Origin: Casuarina equisetifolia
Taxonomy: Eukaryota > Streptophyta > Magnoliopsida > Fagales > Casuarinaceae
Reading direction: 5' to 3'
Assembly: GCA_028551475.1 (NCBI GenBank)
Contig: CM052354.1
Coordinates: 14,345,258 to 14,409,257, forward strand
Length of the DNA: 64,000 bases
Part shown: positions 48,430-61,281 of the stretch, in pieces
Position numbering within the stretch: the stretch's first letter is position 1
Layout: every line of letters starts with the position of its first letter
The notes under the pieces: generated by a model
What the model saw: the letters and a program-made list of their open reading frames with translations, nothing else
Database searches by the model: none
What the model was told of the DNA's origin: nothing
Position numbers and translations under genes: made by a program

Positions 48430-50242
48430 TAAAGCCTAAACATCAAGCAAATTTCATAATCGCATGTTATAACCACTTTACATATTGCGATCATTCTTTA
48501 CAAAAATGTCCAATAAGATTAGGAAAAACCTATAAAGATTAAATGGGTATAGATTTTTAGGGAAACTTGTGTTACAACAATGAAGGACCCAACAAAATAT
48601 GGATACCACAACTTCCAATATCCTTTCTTATTTCTTACAAGTCATGAGTAATGAAGCAAGTGATATGTACGTGAACTATGTTACAATGTATGCTTAAAAC
48701 CAATGATTGAGAGTAGGAAATTGTTTGTAAATCTTGACTGTAAGTGAAGGCGTAAAGTGTCCCTTGGAGATGGTTTTAAAGGAAGAATAGAAGACTTGGA
48801 GGCATAGATCACTCTAAAAAAATTCTAAATTTCAAATATTTTATATGTGTTTGTTTGAAATATAATTTGCTAAACGCAAGTCAATGATATGATAAAAAAT
48901 TTAAACCTTCTCATTGCATGGTAATTCATAGCAAAAATAAGATAAAACTCGTAGGTTAAAAACCTAGAAACATTTATGTAAATTAGATAATTATGAGGAT
49001 TAAAGAAACTTGGATGGCTATCACCAAGAATAAGGATAATTGCTTATAGCATAGGAGATTAGGACATTCAGTGATAAAACTTATACTTTATCTACAAAGA
49101 AACTACCCATGAGGATCTACAAAGAAACTACCCATGAGGCACATTAAATTCAATGGTGAAAAACTTTGCAAAGCATGTGTGAAAAGGAAACATAACAAAC
49201 TTAGCTTTAAGTCTAAAATAGAGGTGGCCACAATTAGATCACTTTACTTATTACACATGAACATTTCAGTCCTTTAAGAACAATAAGTCTAGGTGAAAAA
49301 TATTAAGCACTCGTAACTGTAGATGTCTACTTTTGCTATTCTTAAATATATCTCTTAATAAATAAAGATTAAACATTTGAAAAATTCATATGCTTTTACA
49401 AGAAGATCTAAAATGAAAAGGGGTACACAACTTAAAAAAAAGGCCAAAACTACATTATGTGAACAAAATCTTCCAAAATACTTTTGGGAAAAGTAGTAAA
49501 TGCAGCTAATTATATTTCAAATAAAACACTTATTGGAACAATATTGAAAAGGACACCTTTGAATTATGATTTCAAAGAAAACCAAATATCTCAAATTTTC
49601 ATATTTTTGTGTTTTCAAGTTTTCTATTAAAAAATAGATCTTTCTTGAAAACTTGGATTGACAAAGTGATAAGGCTATTTTTTAGGATATTCTTACACAA
49701 CAAAAGCATATAGAATATTTAACAATGCAAACTAGTTATGATTGAAGTTGATGTATTTTTTTATTAGTTTAACATGTAGTATACTAACCACCTTGATCGC
49801 ATAAGATGGGTGGGGAGGGGTTAAATTGGGTGATCTACTTCTCTTATGATTTTAAAATTTCACTACTAAATGATAAATCAAGTAAATCAAGAATATATTA
49901 TCAAGAAACTACACTTTTTTTCTTTTTTAATATACGCACCCAATCATGTAACCTTAGAGTGCTAAACCTAGAACCAAAATTTTCATATAATATGTGCTTA
50001 CTACTAAGTTATGCACTTGCCATTAAGAAATTACACTTTGTACAAATATAACAAAATAGATTGTATATAATTTGATTCCAAATTTAAGGAGATTCATATC
50101 AACAAAAAAGCTTACATCCTCTGTTCCTCGTTAGATAACCAACTGGTTAATGCTCTTCCACTATTTTTTATTATTTTTACAAGTGAGACCTTCTCTTAAT
50201 TCCAGTCTCTTTAACCAAGAGATTGATTTCCCTTCCTTACAC
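48430..50242 (+). pseudogene. Right part of the Sirevirus-like Copia remnant
   Basis: Plus-strand pieces are 'NEGPNKIWIPQ' near 48,580-48,610 (Sirevirus gag/protease linker type), a GAG-pre-integrase and zinc-binding region near 49,040-49,270 ('LCKACVKRKHNKLSFKSK'), and integrase C-terminal material near 49,540-49,760 ('RKPNISNFHIF'). At about 49,790-49,850 a G-rich stretch 'gggtggggaggggttaaatt' resembles the G-rich edge of the Copia LTRs at 54,481 and 61,300, so 49,790-50,242 may hold LTR sequence. RT and RNase H were not seen. Broken; older than the Gypsies inserted in and beside it. Confidence 0.6.
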
Positions 50243-50698
50243 TCCAGCGGTCCAAAAGGAAGGATAGCCAAATCATTCTTAAAAGCATCCAACTCTGCAG
50301 TTGACGGCTAAGATCAGATAAGAGCAGAGAGGATATTAATTGTCCTAGTCAGCTGATCATTGTGTCTGTTAAGTCAAGCTGTTATGTTTGTTAAAGTTGT
50401 TAAAGTTGTTAAGTTGGTTAGATTTTGTTGATCCAGTTGTTAATTCAATTGCTATAAATAAAGAAGGAACCCGAGGGATAAGGTAGATGAGTTTTAGTTG
50501 AATTTGTGTAAACAGTGAGGTCTTGGGTTCCCTTTAAGCAATCCTTTTCAGTTGTAATTCAAGTTCTTCTCTATTCAATCAAAATAGGGTGTAAAGCCAA
50601 GTTCAATCTTTCTAACTTCACAATGAGTCCTTTCCCTTGCTCTAGACCAATCATTCGAGCTTTAGCCAAATCTTTACATCAACCCCTTGACCGTTGCA
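50243..50698 (+). repeat. 5' LTR of the 50-kb Gypsy
   Basis: 456 bp, pairs with 63,586-64,000: 'gtccaaaaggaaggatagcc', 'attaattgtcctagtcag', 'gctataaataaagaaggaac'. The last block holds a TATAAATA that is likely the LTR promoter, about 140 bp upstream of the poly(A)-side sequence. Confidence 0.9.
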
Positions 50699-51539
50699 AA
50701 GTGGTATCAGCTATGCCAAACTGTGAACCAGGGAAGGATCCTAAGGAGCCTATGAGTGTGAAAAAGCTCTCGGTATAATGCATCAGTTACTTGCTGCTTT
50801 TAATGCCAAGATCGATGCCAAGTTTGATTCAAACAAAGATAGAGGAGAAGTTCTTCGACTCACCATGATGTTCATCATCAGCGTGAGGATCGATGATCTT
50901 CTTCAAACACAATCCAGACTCAAACTATTCAACTAGAATTCTTGAAATATGAAGGCGTCCATGATCCTACTTGGTGGTTAGACAAAGCTAATCAATTCTT
51001 TGATTTCCATGGCAATCCTAAGGAGGATAGAGTTCGTATTGCCTCTTGGCACTTGGATGGAGAAGCTCAGCTGGTATACCAACTTTCAAAGAAGGAATAT
51101 GGTGATCAATTAATTCCTTGGCAAATGAAATGATGAAGCAGTTCGAGCCAACCTTATTTCACGATCACTTTGGTGAACTCATTAAGCTAAAACAATCTGG
51201 ATCGGTCCACAAATACTAGCTACAATTTGGTAAGCTCCTTTTAAGATTTGGTCATCTGAATGTTAAGCAAAGTATTAGCTATCTTATTAGTGGACTAAAG
51301 GAAAGAATCAAAATCAATGTTATTGCACACAAACCTCCCACATTATCAGTAGCCATTGGTTATGCTAGACTCTTTGAAGCTAAAGAGTTAGCTTCCAAAC
51401 CATTGAGTACGAATACTTTAGCTTCCAAACCATTGAGTACGAATACTTTAAGAAGAATCCTGGAGAAAAAGTGGGGGAACCGAAGGTGCTTGAGAAAAGG
51501 ACTCCATTACCTATCAAAAGGTTAACATAACCTAAAATC

Positions 51540-52025
51540 ATGGATCGAAGGGCAAGGGGGTTATGCTTTAATTGTGATGAAAAATTTACCCCAGGGCATA
51601 GGTGCAAGAAACTTTTCCTCTTGGAAGTATTAGATCCTGAAGAATTTGTGGAAATTACTAATGTAGAAGTGGAGGAAACCCGTGGAGAACTTTGTATGTT
51701 ATCTCTGGTAGCCTTTAGTGGTGTTAGATGTCCTAAAACTATACGAGTTCAAGGATATATGGGAGAGCCTAAGGTACAGGTTGTTGTATTGATAGATTCT
51801 GGCAGCACTCACAATTTTATGAGTGCAAAACTAGCTAAGAAAATGAAGTTACAACCTGAGGCAAAGAGAAGCTTTAAGGTTGAAGTAGCTAGTGGAGAAG
51901 TAATACATGGACATGGCTTTTGTTCAATTGTTGAGCTGTATTTGCAAGGTAACAGAATGCATACTGATTTCTTTATACTGCCAGTATCGAGTTTAGGTGT
52001 TATACTTGGAGTCCATTGGTTGTAG
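51540..52025 (+). pseudogene. Gypsy gag end and protease region
   Basis: 161-codon open stretch with a CCHC zinc knuckle (CxxC...GHxC) at its start and an aspartic protease active-site motif (VLIDSGSTHNFMS) in the middle, ending at the family's 'VILGVHWL' motif. Part of the 50-kb Gypsy. Confidence 0.8.
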
Positions 52026-52415
52026 TCACTTGGTGAGATCAAATGGGAGTTTGCAGAGATGAAAATGGCCTTCATGTATAAGGGCAAACTAGTTGAGCTT
52101 CAAGGAGACAAGGTTCAAAAATAAAGTAGTAGATAGTATGCAGTTAGATAAATTATAAAAAAACAAAAGGAAGGAGTTATGTTGTAGATAAGGAATGTGG
52201 AGAACAATCTATCAGCAACACCTGGGGTTTGGCTGAAGCAATTTGCTCAGTTAATAACTACATATGAAGTTCTATTTCAGAAACCACACGGTTTGCCCCC
52301 TTTTTGAGCTCATGATCATTAGATTGTCTTAAAAGATGAAAGGAAAGTAATTGCTAGCGGACCCTATCGGTACCCCTATCTATAGAGGAGAGAGATTGAA
52401 CACTTAGTATAGAAA

Positions 52416-53128
52416 ATGCTAGAGGAAGGTATCATCAAGGAGAGTACGAGCCCTTTTTCTTCTTTAGTCATAATGATGAGAAAGAAGGATGATACTTGGA
52501 GGATGTGTGTTGATTATAGGGCTTTGAATAAAGAAACAATAAAAGATGGCTTTCCTATCCCTACTGTTGAAGAGCTTTTTGATGAGTTGCATGGCTCCAG
52601 TTTATTCACCAAGTTTGATCTCAGATCTGGTTATCACCAGATACGGAAGCACTCAAGGGATATAGCTAAGACAACATTTCAAACTCCAAAAAGGCATTAT
52701 GAGTTCCTAGTAATGCCCTTTGGTTTATGCAATGCCCTTCCACTTTTCAAAGCTTGATGAACAAGGAATTTAAAGAATTCCTTGGTAGCTTTGTTTTGGT
52801 TTTTTTTTTTTTATGATATATTAATATTTAGTTAAAACTGGAGTGAGCATACAGAACATGTCATATTGGTTTTTGAGAAGCTTAGGGAGCAATAATTGTA
52901 TATAAAATGTGAAAATGCTCTTTTGGAGTGACCACAGTTCAATATCTTGGTCATCTTATATCAATAGATGGAGTTATGGTGGAAAAAGAAAAAATCCAAG
53001 CAATGTTGGATTGGCTTGTTCCCAGAATCATGAAATCCTTAAAAGGATTTCTTGGTTTAACGGGCTACTACAGAAAATTTGTCCAAACTTATGGTACAAT
53101 TGCTACACCATTAACTAAGCTCCTCTAA
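52416..53128 (+). pseudogene. Gypsy reverse transcriptase region
   Basis: Matches the Ty3/Gypsy RT core: '[16 protein letters not shown]', '[20 protein letters not shown]', '[12 protein letters not shown]', '[11 protein letters not shown]', then the connection domain '[12 protein letters not shown]' near 53,050-53,085. Broken part of the 50-kb Gypsy. Confidence 0.8.
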
Positions 53129-54122
53129 AAGGATGCTTTTTCTTGGAATGATGAAGTTGCTAAGGCATTTAATGAGTTGAAGGGGGCTATGACTGAAGCT
53201 CCAGTTTTATCTCTCCCAAACTTTTTCCTCCCATTTTTGGTAGAATGTGATGCATGTGCAGTAGGAATGGGGTTGTTCTCTCTCATAATAGAAGGCCTAT
53301 TGCCTTCTTTAGTTAAGAAAAAATCTATTGTTGTTAACCTATGAGAAGGAGTTTCTTGCTCTGATCTTAGCTATAAAACGTTGGAGGCAATATCTACTGG
53401 GAGCCAAATTCATAGTCCTTAGTGATCAGAGAAGTTTACAGAACCTGTGGAACCAAAAAATCATCACTCCTGCATAATAGAAGTGGTTGATAAAACTAGT
53501 TGGCTATGATTTTAAGATCCATTACAAGCGTGGGAAAGAAAACTATGCAGTTGATGCTTTATCTAGAAGAGATGAAGAAGTTTTCATTGGTTCTAAATAG
53601 CTTATCTCAAGCCCTTCATCGACACTCTTTCATGATCATTGCATGAACCTTGAGTGGCCAAGATAACTAGAAAAGGGAGAAAGTAGTAGAAATGCAGAAG
53701 CTAAACCGAAGGAAATAAAGGCCAAATCAGTGGTATTACCTGAATGGTTACTTCCAACTTAAGAATAAGTTAAAGGGAGTCTAGAAATCCAAGCTATGCT
53801 GGATCAAATCAGCACAGGAAAGGTCAGGAAGCAGTGGCAGTACCATAATGGTGTGCTGTTTTACAATGATCAAATTTTTTTAAGTAAAATTTCACCCCTA
53901 ATACCTTTTATTTTGAAGGAATTTCATGGAGCTACCCATGAAGGCTATTTCAAGACCTTGCAAAGAGTGAAGGGTGTGTTTTTCTAGCCATAAATGAAGG
54001 TTAAAGTGCGGCAATATGTTAGAGAATGTGCAACATGTCAAGCTGTGAAATAGGAAAACACTAAACCGAGTGGACTATTCCAGCCACTTCTTATACTAGA
54101 TCAGATATGGCAAGATATAGCC

Positions 54123-54465
54123 ATGGATTTCATTGAAGGTTTGCCTAACTCTAAAGGTAAACAAGTAATATTGGTGGTTGTGCATTGTTTATCCAAGGCA
54201 GCTCACTTTTTAGCCCTTGCACACCCTTATACTATTGAAAGTGTAGCTCAAATTTTCTTTGCAAATGTCTTCAAAATTTATGGAATGCCAAGGAGTGTTG
54301 TTTGTGATAAGGATGTGGTGTTTACAAGTAGATTTTGAAGGCAATTATTTAAGCTACAAGGTACTAGTTTTAATCTCTCCACAGCCTATCATCCACAAAC
54401 AGATGGGCAATCTGAGGTAATCAATAAAACATTGGAAGTATACCTAAGGTGCTTCATGTGGGATT
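54123..54465 (+). pseudogene. Gypsy integrase, left half before the Copia
   Basis: 'MDFIEGLPNSKGKQVILVVV' with the first catalytic Asp of the integrase core, followed by 'YGMPRSVVCDKDVVF' with the second. It runs up to the Copia insertion after 'CFMWD'. The sequence resumes at 62,905 with 'HPKEWTKWLPWAKYCYNT'. Confidence 0.85.
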
Positions 54466-56057
54466 TGTTGAGTTTATGGCTATCTAAGAAGGGGGGGTTG
54501 AATTGGATATCTGGAAGTTTAATGAATTTAAACTTTTTCTTTCACTTTGTTCTTCTATAATGAATACAGCTAAACAAATTATCACAACAGTAATGAAATA
54601 TCTAATAGAAGAATTAAATAAGAGAAAATCACACACAATAATTTCACGATGGTTCGGCCTTTTTTCACCTACTTCCACCCTCTTCTCCTTCAACTCGAAC
54701 CAAGTTGAAATCTGCTTTACTTCAAACAAGGAGAGCGCCTCTCCTTTACCTCACAACTCTTCAAAAAGAGTTATATAGTTCACGGTTACAAGGTTAGGTT
54801 TATAGAAAACTTAATACATCAAGCTTACTCCTTAAATATATGATATGAGTGAGGATTCAAGCTTATCAAAGAGCTAATCGAATGTATACAAGATCAATTT
54901 AAGCTCTAATCTCAAAAACCCCAATTTCACAAATCTAAGGTTTTCGGATTTACAATAATCTTCATGTGCAAATAATGTTATAATTAATCTAGCACATATA
55001 AAGATTAATCTATCAAATGATATTCAAAAGATAACAAGTTTAAAGAATATCACCAAAGATTTCCTTTTTCTTCAAACAATATCAAAAGCAACTATAAGTA
55101 TAAATCGATAAGGGCTTTTGTTTCTCTTGATTAGATCAACAAGAAGATATCTCAGCAAGCACCAATATTTCATCTGAATCCCCCTTTTATAGCAAGTACT
55201 TGAACCTCGAATAGATTAGGGTTTCGGTTCAAACCTTTTTGAAATCCTTCCATTGGGATTTGATGGATTCAACGTTGTACTGAAGCGGGTGATGATTTTT
55301 TTAGCAAAATAGTCATTCTGAAATCCAATTGCCTCACCATTCTTCCCATTGGAGCCGTCGTCGCAAGAGAGAGAGAGATCAAGAGGAGAAGAGTTTCAGA
55401 GTGTGGCTAGGGCTTCCATCTTTTAGTCATAAGAGCTTATGCTCTTATTTGCTTCCATATGCTGCCGTTTAGAATAAGTGGCTTTTCTCAGGACGCTGCT
55501 GTTTCATGCTTTCTAAATTCATGAGTTGATTGAAGCACTTATTAATGGGTTGGAGCTTTCATTCACGGGCTGAAGCTTTTGTTTACGGGCTGAAGCACTT
55601 ATTCACGGGCTGGAGCTTTCATTCACGGGTTGGAGTAATTATTCACGGGTTGAATAAATAAGCTTCATGTGTCCATATGTAAATATATGGTCAGTCCATT
55701 ACACCTATACATACACCAATTCCAAGTATCAAAGTTCCTTTAACATAACCAAGAATGTAGATTAATCTATGAAATAAAATATTCAAAGATTAAATCAACT
55801 TGGCTTCATATTTGATGTTGAATAATAAAATGTAGGAATCCGGTTACTTTATAATATCATTAATTGACATTATAATTTGCACACCTTTTACTTCCTTTGA
55901 GTGTTAATATGTGCACACCAAGATCTCATATTTTCTATCATATATGCAAGTATGATAATCTATTTAATACATGTTCAAATAAATATAAAATTCTATTTGA
56001 CATATATTCTCATAAAATTTTTCTCAATCAAAACATACAAGCATATGATTCTCAACA
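54466..56057 (-). repeat. 3' LTR of the Copia
   Basis: 1,592 bp. Pairs with 61,282-62,904 along its length. Contains a 20-bp minisatellite of about six units at 55,541-55,660. Confidence 0.92.
55541..55660. repeat. 20-bp minisatellite in the 3' LTR
   Basis: About six head-to-tail units of the type attcacgggctggagctttc in strict 20-bp register, the last one diverging. The partner LTR has about nine. Confidence 0.88.
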
Positions 56058-56407
56058 ATCTCCCCTTTTTTTATGATGACAAAATTTTCATACTGAACTG
56101 ACTTGCATATGTTATTTTGCTATACCTTGAACACGTAAATGCAGTAAGCATAAACCTATTATTGTTGTCATGAATATACATCAAAGAATCATAGCAGGTA
56201 TATTTGCATACTTAGTAAGATGTAAGAGAGTTTATCCCACGTTTTGCACTAAGAGTCAGAGATGGAATATACATGTGCTAGAATGAATGTACTCTCTCCC
56301 CCTTTTTGTTATTAGTAAAAAGAGTATAGCAATGGAAGATAATCAGGCAAAGAAAATAAGAATGAAGAGAATTATTAAAAGAGTAAGTAAAAATGAAGAG
56401 GATAGCA

Positions 56408-56896
56408 TTAGAGATTTGACCTAGTGCGGTTGTACAGATAAGGCTCCCCCTTAGAACAGTAGCCGAGAATACAAGATGATAAAGCAGATTGTTCAGAGAG
56501 TTCAAGCAATGTCATTAAGCAAACACATACCAAGTTCTCTTCAAAAAGTAGAGAACTTATTATGGTCCAATGGTTTTGTGAAAATGTCAGCAAGTTGCTG
56601 GTCAGTGCTGACAAACTCAATAGAGATATCTGATTTTTCAACATGGTCACAAATGAAGTGATGTCTTGAATCTTTATATGTTTGGTTTTAGAGTGTTGTA
56701 TCGAGTTTTTAGTGAGATTTATGGCACTGGTATTATCACATTTCAATGGAATCTTAGTGAAATGAAGACCGTAATCCTCTAATTGTTGTTTCATCCATAG
56801 AATCTGAGCACAGTAACTAGCTGCAGCTATATATTCTGCCTCAGTGGAAGAAAGAGCAACACTGTTTTGTTTCTTGGAGTGCCAAGAAACCAGCAT
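56408..56896 (-). pseudogene. Copia RNase H region
   Basis: Begins 'VSWHSKKQNSVALSSTEAEY', the RNase H hallmark of Ty1/Copia, followed by 'LKCDNTSAINLTKN' and 'HSKTKHIKI'. Part of the 54-kb Copia. Confidence 0.88.
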
Positions 56897-57003
56897 ATGT
56901 CCTAAAAATTGACAGGTACCACTAGTGCTTTTTCTATCAATTTTACACCCAACATAGTCAAAATCAGTAAATGATGCAGATCAAACATAGTGTCTTTTGA
57001 ATA

Positions 57004-57897
57004 TCAAATGCCTAATGTGATTGAGTCCTTTAGATACTGAAAAATCCTTTTAACAGCTTTTAAGTGTTGCTCCTTGGGATTAGATTGAAATCTTGCACAT
57101 AAACAAACACTAAACATGATGTCTGGCCGATAAGCAGTCAAATATAACAGGGAACCAATCATGCGTTTATATATTTTAGAATCAACACAAACTTCAACAT
57201 TGTCATTTGATAAATATGTAGATGTGCTCATTGGAGTATTTATGGGTTTAGAATTGTGCATGTTATATTTCTTGAGTAATTCCTTACTATATTTAGTTTG
57301 GCTTATGAATATTCCTTTAGGTATTTGTTTAATTTGAAGTCCAAGAAAGTAATTTAATTCACCCATCATGCTCATCTCAAACTGATGTTTCATATTATCA
57401 GCAAATCGTTCACATATAGCAGAATTTGTAGAACCAAACACAATATCATCAACATAGATTTGAACAATCAAAATCTCTTTTCCTTGTGTCTTGATAAACA
57501 ATGTATTATCTACTTTTCCTTTTCTAAAATTTGTATTTAATAGAAAGTTGCTCAGTTTATCATACCAAGCCCATGGGGCTTGTTTTAACCCATATAAAGC
57601 TTTGGAAAGCTTGAATACATGATCTGGACATATGGGATCTTCAAATCCAAGTGGTTGTTCTACATAGACCTCTTCCTTAATAATACCATTTGAAAAGGCA
57701 CTTTTCACATCCATTTGAAATAATGTGAAATTCATATAGCAAGCAAAAGCAAGCAACATCCAAATAGCTTCTAACCTAGCTACAGGAGCAAATGTTTCAT
57801 CATAGTCAATTCGTTCTTCTTGACTATATCCTTGAGCTACCAATCTGGCTTTGTTTCTTATAATCGTCCCACATTCATCTAACTTATTTTTGAACAC
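57004..57897 (-). pseudogene. Copia reverse transcriptase region
   Basis: 297-codon open stretch covering most of RT: '[20 protein letters not shown]', '[17 protein letters not shown]', '[12 protein letters not shown]', '[19 protein letters not shown]', '[10 protein letters not shown]' with the catalytic Asp pair, and '[20 protein letters not shown]' towards RNase H. Confidence 0.92.
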
Positions 57898-58109
57898 CCA
57901 TTTGGTTCCTATGACCGAATGGTTCTGTAGTCTTGGAACTAATTTCTAGACTTTACTCCTTTCAAACTGGTTTAGTTCTTCTTACATAGCAAGGAACCAA
58001 CTCTCATCTTTAAGAGCTGCATCTGTTTTCTTTGGCTCTATTTGAGACAAGAAAGCTTGATGTTCACACGTGTGCTTACTCTATTTGCTGGATTTCCTAG
58101 AATGTGTTG

Positions 58110-58457
58110 TTAATCTACTTCATTTCTAACTCTCAGGAAAGTAAATTCTCTAGAGTCTAACTCTCCTTCAATAGATGCATATTTGTCATTTGCATTTTGT
58201 GCCGTGGAGCTTAGATTAGAATCATCTTTGAATTTTACATGAATAGATTCTTCAACAACTAGAGTTCTCTTATTGAAAACTCTATATGCTTTACTGGTTT
58301 GAGAATAACCTAGAAAAATGGCCTCATCACTTTTAGAGTCAAATTTTCCAAGTGACTCTTTTCTGTGGTTTAGCACAAAGCATTGACTTCTAAACACATG
58401 GAAGTAGGATATGTTGGGTTTTCTACCAAACAGTAACTCAAATGAAGTCTTTTTCAA
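58110..58457 (-). pseudogene. Copia integrase C-terminal region
   Basis: 'SFELLFGRKPNISYFHVF' and 'FLGYSQTSKAYRVFNKRT' are the conserved Copia integrase C-terminal (GKGY-type) motifs. Part of the 54-kb Copia. Confidence 0.85.
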
Positions 58458-58699
58458 GACTGGTCTTAAGAATGCTCTATTTGAAATGTAGCAGGCTGTA
58501 CTTACCGCTTCTCCCTAAAAGTGTTTAGGAAGATTGTATTCACACATCATGGTTCTAGCCATTTCTTGAAGTGTCCTATTCTTTCTTTCTACAATACCAT
58601 TTTGTTGAGGTATCCTAGGTGCTGAAAAATTATGAGATATGCCGTTCTTGGAACAGAATTTCTCAAACAAGTAATTTTCAAATCACCACCATGATCTGT

Positions 58700-59203
58700 T
58701 CAAATCTTAACAATGGTAAGATCCTTTTCATTTTGTACCATTTTGGAGAAATCAACAAATTTCTCAACTGCTTCATCTTTCCTAGCAAGTAGATATACCC
58801 AAGTATATCTAATGTAATCATCTACTATGACTAAAAGATAATACTTTCCATTCATAGTGGCTGTCCTTAGAGGACCAAACAAATCCATATGTATCATTTC
58901 TAGTGGTTTTGAGGTAGACATTATTAATTTTGGTTTAAAACTACTTTGAGTATATTTCCCTTTCACACAAGCATCACATAATTGATCTTTATCAAATGTA
59001 AGCTCAAGTAGTCCTATAACTAGACCATTCTTGGATAATTTCTCTAATAATCCTAGACTAGCATGACCAAGTTTTCTATGCCACAACCATGCATCAACAC
59101 TTTTACTAGCAATCAAGCATGTTTGTTTATTTGTCAACTCACTAAGATCAAGCACATAGATATTATCTTTCCTTTTTCCAATTATTCTCACATTATTTTC
59201 CAA
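58700..59203 (-). pseudogene. Copia GAG-pre-integrase and integrase core start
   Basis: The zinc-binding HHCC region reads 'LWHRKLGHASLGLLEKLS' and 'CDACVKGKYTQSSF', followed by 'MDLFGPLRTATMNGKYYLLV' and 'VDDYIRYTWVYLL' with catalytic Asp residues. Part of the 54-kb Copia. Confidence 0.88.
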
Positions 59204-59459
59204 CTTTTCAACAAGACATAATTCTTTCCCAAATCAAATTTTGAAGTTGTTATCACATAGCTGACTTATACTTAGAAGATTAAATTTCAATTCATCAACA
59301 TACAGCACATCAGATATAAGAAGGGATTTCGGGTTACTTATGGTGCCTACACCTTTAATTCTTCCTTTAAAGTTATCTCCAAAAGATACTGTACCACTAG
59401 ACTTTAGCTTAAGTGTTCAGAAGAGCTCCATCATCCCAGTCATATGACGGGAACAATCG

Positions 59460-60400
59460 TTATCCAAAATCCACAACTCTTTGTGCTTCTTCTTGTCTAT
59501 ATTCCTGCTCATATCCTGCAAAAACAAAAATTTGTGTTAAAGATTTTGGTACCCTTTTTTCTTTGGGTCCGTGAGTGTTAGTTTCTAATACATTTAGTAT
59601 TTTCTTAGGCATCCAAATCTTTTTGATCTTGTATGTTTTTCTAAGCCTAACTAGACATGTATCAAATGAATGATCAACATATTTACAATAAGAACATTTA
59701 TGATGCGGCAAGAGTCCATAATCCTTATTGTTAATGAGGCTTGTGGGTGTTTTTGTGTTTTCTAAGGAATTGTATCCTATACCAGCTTTGTTGTATACAC
59801 CTCTTTGTGATTCAACAAGTTTTGTAAACCTGTACAATAATATACTAGTTTCATCCAGTTTCATTTGAATTTCAGATTTTTCTTTTCTAACACCCAAATT
59901 TTCATGTTTAGTTTTTCTATGTCTCGGTCACACACTAACTTATTTAACTCATTAGCATGCTTGTTTTCTGAATAGGAGCAAATACTAATCAAAAAGCATG
60001 TATCAGTTTTAGAAGAAATATTCTTAAAAGTGTTTTTATGCATACAAGTCATAGATAATGCCATGGGAGATTTATCCTTTTTAGTTTTAGCTTTTATAGA
60101 TTTATATTTAGCCTTTAGCTTCTTGTATTTTTCTTTTATCTTTGTTGCATACTCAACCAGATAAAAAAAATAGTTTCAATGTCACCACTTAGATTTGTTT
60201 CGAATTCAGGATCACTTACCTCGAGTTCTTCTTCTATTGTTGCATTTACGGTTAGGCAGAGATGAGCTACTTCTTCTTGTTCTTCTTCATTTGATGAGGA
60301 GCTTTCATCATCCCATGCAGCAATCATCGCCTTCTTTTTTTCTTTATAATTCTTCTTCTTAAGTGAGGGACAATCAGCTTTGATATGTTTAGGCTTTCTA
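59460..60400 (-). pseudogene. Copia gag C-terminal part
   Basis: Includes the acidic 'AAWDDESSSSNEEEQEE' stretch (near 60,265-60,315), typical of Sirevirus gag after the zinc knuckle, a Lys-rich coiled-coil-like section (59,861-60,130), and a second CxxC..H...C-like piece near 59,660-59,710 ('CSYCKYVDHSFDTC'). Part of the 54-kb Copia. Confidence 0.75.
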
Positions 60401-60405
60401 CACTC

Positions 60406-61218
60406 CTAGCATAAGTTATCCCTAGACTCATATGTTTCATTTCTTCTAGGTTGTCCTTTATTTCTTCCTAGACCCTTTTTGAGATATTTCCTAAATCTTT
60501 TAGCAATTAAAGCAATCTCATCATTTACTGACTCAATCTTTTCAGTCTTCTCTACTTCTACTTTTAAAGCAAGTGACCTTCTATTCTCTTTTTCCTTAAC
60601 TCTCCTAATTAGTTGCATTTCATGAGTTTTTAATGATCCTAGTAAATCATCTAAGGTTAAACTATCTAGATCATCTACCTCTTCTATAGCCATTTTCTTG
60701 GGATCGCAGCTCTCGGGTAGAGACATTAGCATTTTTTTGACCATTTCTTCATTTGTATAAGTCTTTCCTAGCAACCTTAGTTCAGATATTATTTCTGTAA
60801 ATCTACCAAACATGTCACTAATAGTTTCAGATTCAAGCATAGTAAACAATTCATAATCATGAGTAAGCATGGTTACCTTGGATGACTTGACTTTCTTTGT
60901 ACCTTTAAATATGACTTCTAATCTATCCCATATTTCCTTAACCATGAGACAAGATGATACTTTATTAAATTCATGAGCTTTCAACCCACTATAAATGATG
61001 TTCATGGCTTTAGCATTTATTCCTATGATTTTAGCTTCATTTTTACTCCATTCATCAGTTTCGGGTAACGTGGTACCCTTTCTGATTATCTGCCAAGCTT
61101 CAGGGTCTTGACCCACAATGAATACTAGCATGAGTTGCTTCCAATGTCTATAATTTATTCCATCAAACAAAGGTGGTTTGTTATATCCCGAAACAGCTAC
61201 TCCTTTCTCCATAGCCAT
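60406..61218 (-). pseudogene. Copia gag (UBN2-type) region
   Basis: 270-codon open stretch starting MAMEKG at 61,218. It has the gag capsid motifs of plant Copia elements: 'PPLFDGINYRHWKQLMLVFI', 'AKAMNIIYSGLKAHEFNKVS', 'EIWDRLEVIFKGTKKVK', 'LLGKTYTNEEMVKKMLMSLP'. A zinc-knuckle-like CxxP.H...C lies at its end near 60,370-60,410. It is the longest well-preserved frame of the 54-kb Copia. Confidence 0.9.
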
Positions 61219-61281
61219 GTAAGTGGATCTATTCTAGGATGTTAAGCCTTTAAATCAGAGAACCTGGTTCTAAATGCCAAT

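Noticed and set aside
56058-56407. Envelope-like gene between Copia RNase H and 3' LTR, as in some Sireviruses
   Set aside because: Only about 350 bp are available and no open frame of useful length is seen.
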